Positions 35,098 to 39,502 of a DNA stretch of 39,502 nucleotides are shown here, one piece after another (the stretch's first letter is position 1; every line of letters begins with the position of its first letter). The notes beneath the pieces were generated by a model, which saw nothing but the letters and a program-made list of their open reading frames with translations, made no database searches and was not told the origin of the DNA. The DNA lies in the NCBI GenBank assembly GCA_016929495.1, contig JAFGIS010000475.1:1-39502 (forward strand), read 5' to 3'. Source of the DNA: Polyangiaceae bacterium. GTDB lineage: Bacteria; Myxococcota_A; Polyangia; Polyangiales; Polyangiaceae. The position numbers and the translations under genes were made by a program.

Positions 35098-37107
35098 ATG
35101 CGCCGAGCTCTGTGTACTCCCGTGGCCGCTCTGGTGCTGGCTTGCGGCGGTGGCGGCCGTCCAGCGTCCTCTGACGTTGCTGGCGCCGCGGGCCAGCGCG
35201 GAGAGGGCGGCTCGACTGGCGCCGCAGGCACCTCGGAAACAGGAGGCACCGAGGACGCGGCGGGGGACGGCAACCGGGCCGGAGGGAACGCCGATGGCGA
35301 ATGCACCCTCGGCGAAGAAGGCTGTGACTGTTTCCCGAACAAGACCTGCTATGGCACGCTGAGGTGCTACTCGATGTTGTGCGTGGACGCCGGGGACGGC
35401 GCTGCGGGTACGGGTACCGAACGCCGTGGCGCCGGGGCAGGAGGTCAACCCGATGACCCACACGCGGGCGGGCTCGACGCTCGGCAGGGTGGCGCAGGCG
35501 GCGCAGCCAGCCCCGGTGACGGCGCGGGCGCGCCCAACGTGGGCGGCACGGGAGGCGCTGGTCCGTCAACAGGCGGCGCGACCGGTGCGGGAACCGGTGG
35601 TCAGAGCACAGGCTCGCGACCGATCGACGTGCACGACGCGCTCCATGTCGAGGACACGGCGCTCGTCGATGCCAGCGGCGCACCCGTGACGCTGCAGGGG
35701 ATCAGCGGGTACTGGACCAATTGGCAAACCTGGCATCCAGAGCAAAACGCGGCCGCCCTGCGCTGGCTGCGCGACCACTGGAACGTGTCCGTAGTCCGCG
35801 CCGCGATGGGCGTGGGTCCGGAAGAAGGCGGCTACCTGGAGGAGCCGAGCTTCAACCGCGGCGCTGTCGAGGCCGCGATCGCTGCAGCGGTGGACGCTGG
35901 CATCTACGTCATCGTGGATTGGCACGACCACGTGGCGCACACGCACGCTTCCGAGGCAGAGGAGTTCTTCAAGTCGATCGCGGAGACGTACGGCCACCTC
36001 CCGAACGTCCTCTATGAAACATACAACGAGCCACTGGAGACGGCGAGCTGGGCCGACGACGTCAAGCCCTATCACGAGCGCATCGTCGCGACCATCCGCG
36101 AGCGCGACCCGGACAACGTGATCCTCCTCGGCTCGCCCTCGTGGTCCCAAGACGTCGACGTCGCGGCTGCCGATCCGGTCGCAGGCGAGGACCTCATGTA
36201 CACCCTGCACTTCTACGCTTGCACTCACCAGGACGAGATCCGCGCCAAGGCCAGCCAGGCGCTGAGCCTCGGTCTGCCGCTGTTCGTGACCGAGTGGGGC
36301 GCCACGTCGGCCGAGAAGGGAGAAGAGACGTGGGTGTGCGAGGTCGAAGCGCAGCTCTGGCAGGACTGGATGAACGCCCATTCGATCAGCTCGCTGGCAT
36401 GGTCGCTGTGTTCGATGGATACCGAGGCCAACTGCATCGTCCGCCCCTCCACGTCCGACAGCGGCAACTGGGATGCTCGACTTGCCGGCCACGGCCCCTT
36501 CGTGCGCGACAAGCTTCAGGGCTACGACTACGACTGCAACAATCCTCGCCTCATCGATACGCTGGAGGACGGAGACGATTCGATCTGTCCGAGCAGCGGC
36601 CGAAACGGCGTGTGGTTCGTCGCCAATGACGGAACCGGCACGCAAGCGCCCAGCGACAACTCGGACATCCCTGTGACGCTCTCGTCACCGCGCGGCAAGA
36701 GCACCGTCGCGGCGCACTCGTCCGGCACTGGGTTCTCGGACTGGGGGGCCGTCGTAGGGGTCACGTTGGTAGAGGGCGACGATCACCTGGAGTACTTCGA
36801 CGCGACGAGCTTCGGGGGCGTCCGGTTTCACGCCCGGGGCAGCGGCACGGTGCTCGCCAGCATTACGACCGGGCGCACCAAACCGGCTCCCGATGGATAC
36901 TGCGAACCGGACGCGTGCAACCATCCCTTCCGCGCCACGGTCACGCTCGGCGACGGCTGGGTGCCCAACCTTCTTCCTTTCGATGGGTTCAAGAGCAACG
37001 TGCTCGGCGCCATGACGGCTCAGGACCGCAAGGAGATCCTGACCATCGAGTTTCTGGCAACGAGCGACGATTTCGATCTGTGGGTGGATGACTTGGGCTT
37101 CTACTGA
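35098..37107 (+). CDS. GH5-family glycosidase lipoprotein with Cys module and binding domain
   Basis: A 669-residue lipoprotein. The signal peptide ends LVLAC (about residue 16). Residues about 69-95 are a Cys module (CDCFPNKTCYGTLRC, SMLCVDAG) also present in the next gene's product. A Gly-rich linker leads to a GH5 (beta/alpha)8 domain (about 180-480): ISGYWTNW, VSVVRAAMGV (Arg), YVIVDWHDH, YETYNEP with acid/base Glu311, YTLHFYA, LPLFVTEWGA with nucleophile Glu399. These are all clan A signatures of endo-beta-glucanase/mannanase-like enzymes. The last 165 residues (NGVWFVANDGTGT to FDLWVDDLGFY) resemble a CBM11/CIA30-type carbohydrate-binding domain. It acts on beta-glucan-type polysaccharide at the cell surface; exact substrate is unknown. 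It is followed 12 bases later by its companion lipoprotein gene. Confidence 0.9.
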   Translation: MRRALCTPVAALVLACGGGGRPASSDVAGAAGQRGEGGSTGAAGTSETGGTEDAAGDGNRAGGNADGECTLGEEGCDCFPNKTCYGTLRCYSMLCVDAGDGAAGTGTERRGAGAGGQPDDPHAGGLDARQGGAGGAASPGDGAGAPNVGGTGGAGPSTGGATGAGTGGQSTGSRPIDVHDALHVEDTALVDASGAPVTLQGISGYWTNWQTWHPEQNAAALRWLRDHWNVSVVRAAMGVGPEEGGYLEEPSFNRGAVEAAIAAAVDAGIYVIVDWHDHVAHTHASEAEEFFKSIAETYGHLPNVLYETYNEPLETASWADDVKPYHERIVATIRERDPDNVILLGSPSWSQDVDVAAADPVAGEDLMYTLHFYACTHQDEIRAKASQALSLGLPLFVTEWGATSAEKGEETWVCEVEAQLWQDWMNAHSISSLAWSLCSMDTEANCIVRPSTSDSGNWDARLAGHGPFVRDKLQGYDYDCNNPRLIDTLEDGDDSICPSSGRNGVWFVANDGTGTQAPSDNSDIPVTLSSPRGKSTVAAHSSGTGFSDWGAVVGVTLVEGDDHLEYFDATSFGGVRFHARGSGTVLASITTGRTKPAPDGYCEPDACNHPFRATVTLGDGWVPNLLPFDGFKSNVLGAMTAQDRKEILTIEFLATSDDFDLWVDDLGFY

Positions 37108-37119
37108 GGAACGGACGCC

Positions 37120-38277
37120 GTGAAACGACGAGCTTCGATCGCGTCTTCCGCGCTTGTGGTGACAGGGCTCGTGGCCATCGGCTGCGGTGGCAGTGAGGGG
37201 CCGAGGGTGAGCGGTCCCGGAGCCAGAGCAGGGGCGTCGAGCGCCGGCGAGGAGGCTGCCTCAGCGGGCATCGCCGAGGCCGCCCTCGGCGGTGCCACGG
37301 GGGCCTCCGAACGCGAAACCGGAGGCAACGAGCGCCCAGCGTGCGAGACCGGACGGGAGCGTTGCCGCTGTTTCGACAACGGCACCTGCTACGGCTCGCT
37401 CTCGTGCCTGTCCGGCTACTGCGTGGACACGGGCGAAGGCGGCGGGGGCGGATCCGCTGGGACGACGCCGGGCGACCAGGCAGGAGGCGGCAGTCCGGCC
37501 GGAGGCAACGTTCAGGCCGGTGGCGGCGGCATCCCGTCCGCCGAGCCCGCGGCGGGCGATGGCCCAGGCGGCGTGTCAGGGGTGACCGCTGGCAGCGGTG
37601 GGGCGCCGCCGAGCGCGGCCGGGACGGGCGGAAGCACCGATCAGGGTGTTTCTGGGAACACAGCAGGAGGAAGCGGAGGGGCGGGAGGAGCGGCACCCGC
37701 GGGCACAGCCGGGTTTGCCGGCAGCGCAGGTAGCCCGTGCCTGGAACTACTGACGACTGAGGCGGAATTCACGCAAGCCACCGCGAGCCTCACGGTCGTG
37801 ACCGAGGACTTCTCCGAGCATGCTGACGGCGGAGCCGTCACCGATTTTGCGGTCGACTACGGGAACAACTTCTACCACCACGACGAGGTGACGTTCGAGT
37901 CGTTCGCGACGTCGGATCAGGCGGAGCCGGGAACTCGGTCCACCGACATCGTCACCCTGAGCGGCAACGGGATCTCGTCGATGATAGGCTCCTACACCGG
38001 CTTCGATGGCATCGCGATGCACTTCGCTTCTGCGCAGGTGGCCGTTGGCTACTCGGTGACCCAGGCGGGAACGGAGGGCTTTTCGCTGACCATCCTGGAC
38101 GCGGACGGCAACGCGGTCGCTGCGCTCGCCGTGCCAGCGAACGGCCCCTATTTCGCCGCCGTTCGAAGCAACTGCGGGGCCGTCATCGAAACGCTAGAGG
38201 TCGCGCCGAATCGCTCGGAGACCGGGGAGCACCATTCGCAGTTCTGGCGCCTGGCGTGGGTGACGTTCGCGCACTGA
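37120..38277 (+). CDS. Lipoprotein with the same Cys module and a beta-sandwich-like end
   Basis: A 385-residue lipoprotein starting at GTG 37120; GAGGA eight bases upstream is partly formed by the GH5 stop, indicating coupling. The signal peptide ends VAIGC. Residues about 74-102 are the Cys module CRCFDNGTCYGSLSCLSGYC, the same pattern as in the GH5 protein. A long Gly-rich linker follows (about 105-205), then a domain (about 210-385) with TVVTEDFSEHADG, YGNNFYHHDEVTFESF, GNGISSMIGSYTGFDGIAMHF and a Phe/Trp-rich end. It has the look of a beta-sandwich but no catalytic motif I recognise. It is probably a surface partner of the GH5 enzyme, perhaps binding polysaccharide (inference). Confidence 0.75.
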   Translation: MKRRASIASSALVVTGLVAIGCGGSEGPRVSGPGARAGASSAGEEAASAGIAEAALGGATGASERETGGNERPACETGRERCRCFDNGTCYGSLSCLSGYCVDTGEGGGGGSAGTTPGDQAGGGSPAGGNVQAGGGGIPSAEPAAGDGPGGVSGVTAGSGGAPPSAAGTGGSTDQGVSGNTAGGSGGAGGAAPAGTAGFAGSAGSPCLELLTTEAEFTQATASLTVVTEDFSEHADGGAVTDFAVDYGNNFYHHDEVTFESFATSDQAEPGTRSTDIVTLSGNGISSMIGSYTGFDGIAMHFASAQVAVGYSVTQAGTEGFSLTILDADGNAVAALAVPANGPYFAAVRSNCGAVIETLEVAPNRSETGEHHSQFWRLAWVTFAH

Positions 38278-38303
38278 ATGCGCGGGCGCCGGTGGCCATC
38301 GAC

Positions 38304-39502
38304 TCACCCGGTCGCAGGACCCGCTGAGGCGCTGGACTTGTCGTAGACGCGAAACTCGCCGCTCACGTGGAGCAAGCCCATGAGATACAGCATGCCGTCG
38401 TAGTAGCGCCATTGCCCCGTGGGCGGACTCGATGTCCACAGGGCCTCGACGAAGTCGCGCGCCTGGGGCAGGCTCGACACGAGCGCAGCCACCGCACTAG
38501 TGGCGGTCAAACCCAGGGAATGGTAGCTGACCAAGGGCTTGCCCTCGAGCGAGAAGTTGGCGGCATAGTCCGGACCCTCGCTGGCAAAGAAAGCGAGAAT
38601 GCGGTTGCTGAGCTCCTGCTCACGCGGATCGGCGGCCCACCAAATCGCGTCGACTCCCCAGTTCATCGGAGTACGCCAGGCATCGAAGCGGAAATGCACC
38701 GTGTACGGGTCCCAGGAAGCTGCCTTGGGACGTCCGTCGAACTCCGCGTAGTCCGGGACGAGCCCGGTCCTCGGGTGGGCGACACGAACGAACAAATCCC
38801 GGCTGGCCTGGGCGGCCTCGGCCCAAAAGGCGCGGTCCTTGTCCGGCGCCCAGCGCGCCCAGAGCTCGTAGAAGGCGGGCAGGTGGTAGGACGGATTCGT
38901 GTGGTCGCCGTTGATCTTGAAGTTGCCCGTGTCCGGCGTGAAGCGCACCATCTTGTGCTCTGGGTTGAACAGAGCCACCGCGGACGTGGCCTTGTACCCG
39001 TTGACCTTGCCATCGATCTCCTGGCGGTTCTTCACGCGATCCAAGAGCTCGAGCGCCTGCGCACGGTAGTCGTAGATCCCTTGGCCGTCGCCCCAGCGGT
39101 GACTGGCGAAGAACAGCGCGGTGATGATGTACTGCTCGGCGTCCGGCGCCGGCATCTCGTCCATGGCCGTGCCATCCCGGCGCATTTGCCACGAGAAGTA
39201 GCCGTAGCAGGGGTGCTTCGGATCGGCCTGATACATCTGGCTCTTGGCCCAGTTCCAGAGCGCATCGAAGTCTCGCTGCTGGTTCATCTGGACGGCGAGC
39301 ATCATGCCGTAGGACATGCCCTCGGAGCGGACGTCCTTGTTGCCGATGTCCATGATGTACGCGCGCTTGCCGTCGGCGTTCTGCCCTGCTTCGAACAGCA
39401 CGGCTTCGGAATCGGGCTTGCCGTGGAAGAGCTGTCGATACCCGGCGTCGATCTTGGCTTTGACCTCGGCCTCGGGATGTCCGAGCTCGACGAAAACATT
39501 GC
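38304..39502 (-). CDS. GH8-family glycosidase (exo-oligoxylanase Rex type), 5' end outside the window
   Basis: A partial gene: 398 codons plus stop with the N-terminus beyond the right edge; the frame is open to the last base. NVFVELGHPEAEVKAKID, then GYRQLFHG, matches the N-terminal part of reducing-end xylose-releasing oligoxylanases, so only a short start is missing. SEGMSYGMMLAVQM contains the general acid Glu, DGTAMDEMPAPDAEQYIITA the conserved D-x-P-D-x-E loop, and RFDAWRTPMNWGVDAIWW the downstream substrate-binding segment with its Asp. FAALWS-type and GQWRYYDGMLYLMGLLHVSG ends fit GH8. GH8 enzymes hydrolyse beta-1,4 xylan or glucan with inversion. Location cannot be judged without the N-terminus. 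It is convergent with the companion lipoprotein gene, 26 bases away. Confidence 0.88.
   Translation of the reverse strand, partial: NVFVELGHPEAEVKAKIDAGYRQLFHGKPDSEAVLFEAGQNADGKRAYIMDIGNKDVRSEGMSYGMMLAVQMNQQRDFDALWNWAKSQMYQADPKHPCYGYFSWQMRRDGTAMDEMPAPDAEQYIITALFFASHRWGDGQGIYDYRAQALELLDRVKNRQEIDGKVNGYKATSAVALFNPEHKMVRFTPDTGNFKINGDHTNPSYHLPAFYELWARWAPDKDRAFWAEAAQASRDLFVRVAHPRTGLVPDYAEFDGRPKAASWDPYTVHFRFDAWRTPMNWGVDAIWWAADPREQELSNRILAFFASEGPDYAANFSLEGKPLVSYHSLGLTATSAVAALVSSLPQARDFVEALWTSSPPTGQWRYYDGMLYLMGLLHVSGEFRVYDKSSASAGPATG

Overview
The window looks like a chromosomal segment of a high-GC myxobacterium (Myxococcota, most like the Polyangiales/Sorangium group). The evidence is the lineage-typical protein architecture: a MYXO-CTERM sorting tail with a GCGCR signal, a fibro-slime domain inside DUF4215-type Cys-rich repeats, many short lipoprotein signals followed by Gly/Thr/Ser-rich linkers, and a paired HTH regulator and Cys-rich lipoprotein. 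No rRNA, tRNA or CRISPR array was recognised.

Layout. 1-1448 is gene-poor, with one degenerate GAF-like reading frame. 1449-2181 is a UPF0175/DUF3368 toxin-antitoxin pair. 2230-5025 (minus) is a large Cys-rich fibro-slime lipoprotein. 5430-8036 is a B12-type radical SAM protein fused in frame to an internal lipoprotein-like signal and a repeat domain built on DGGFPPV units. 8204-10595 is a translationally coupled regulator and lipoprotein pair. 10799-18665 is a carbohydrate block: a CE1-like secreted esterase, a small lipoprotein, an AraC regulator, and two convergent GH127 (beta-L-arabinofuranosidase family) enzymes, one apparently cytoplasmic and one secreted with MYXO-CTERM. 19383-21569 is a hybrid histidine kinase with an apparent linker deletion. 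22189-23523 is a Cys-repeat lipoprotein. 23585-29084 (minus) holds a redoxin lipoprotein, an alpha/beta-hydrolase lipoprotein, a FitAB/VapBC-type toxin-antitoxin pair, a PutP-type Na+/solute symporter and an FG-GAP lipoprotein. 29208-29813 is a graveyard with LuxR and ISAs1 remnants. 29872-31368 has a DUF4143 ATPase and a shortened four-helix-bundle protein, followed by two hairpin elements. 31661-34853 has a PLD-like protein, a GH13 enzyme and a double-FKBP lipoprotein. 35098-39502 has a GH5 lipoprotein, a companion lipoprotein with the same Cys module, and a GH8 enzyme cut by the window end.

How it works together. The dominant theme is breakdown of plant-type polysaccharide by surface-anchored enzymes: esterase, arabinofuranosidases, GH5 and GH8, plus cytoplasmic GH127 and GH13 enzymes for oligosaccharides. 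The AraC regulator is next to, and probably controls, the first GH127 gene.

Two observations stand out. First, eight genes have a -10-like hexamer (seven TAnnnT, one CATAAT) ending only 6 or 7 bases before the chosen start codon, five of them also with a TTG-type -35 at 16-18 bp, which suggests widespread leaderless transcription. Second, the radical SAM fusion carries what looks like a lipoprotein and its repeat region inside the same polypeptide.
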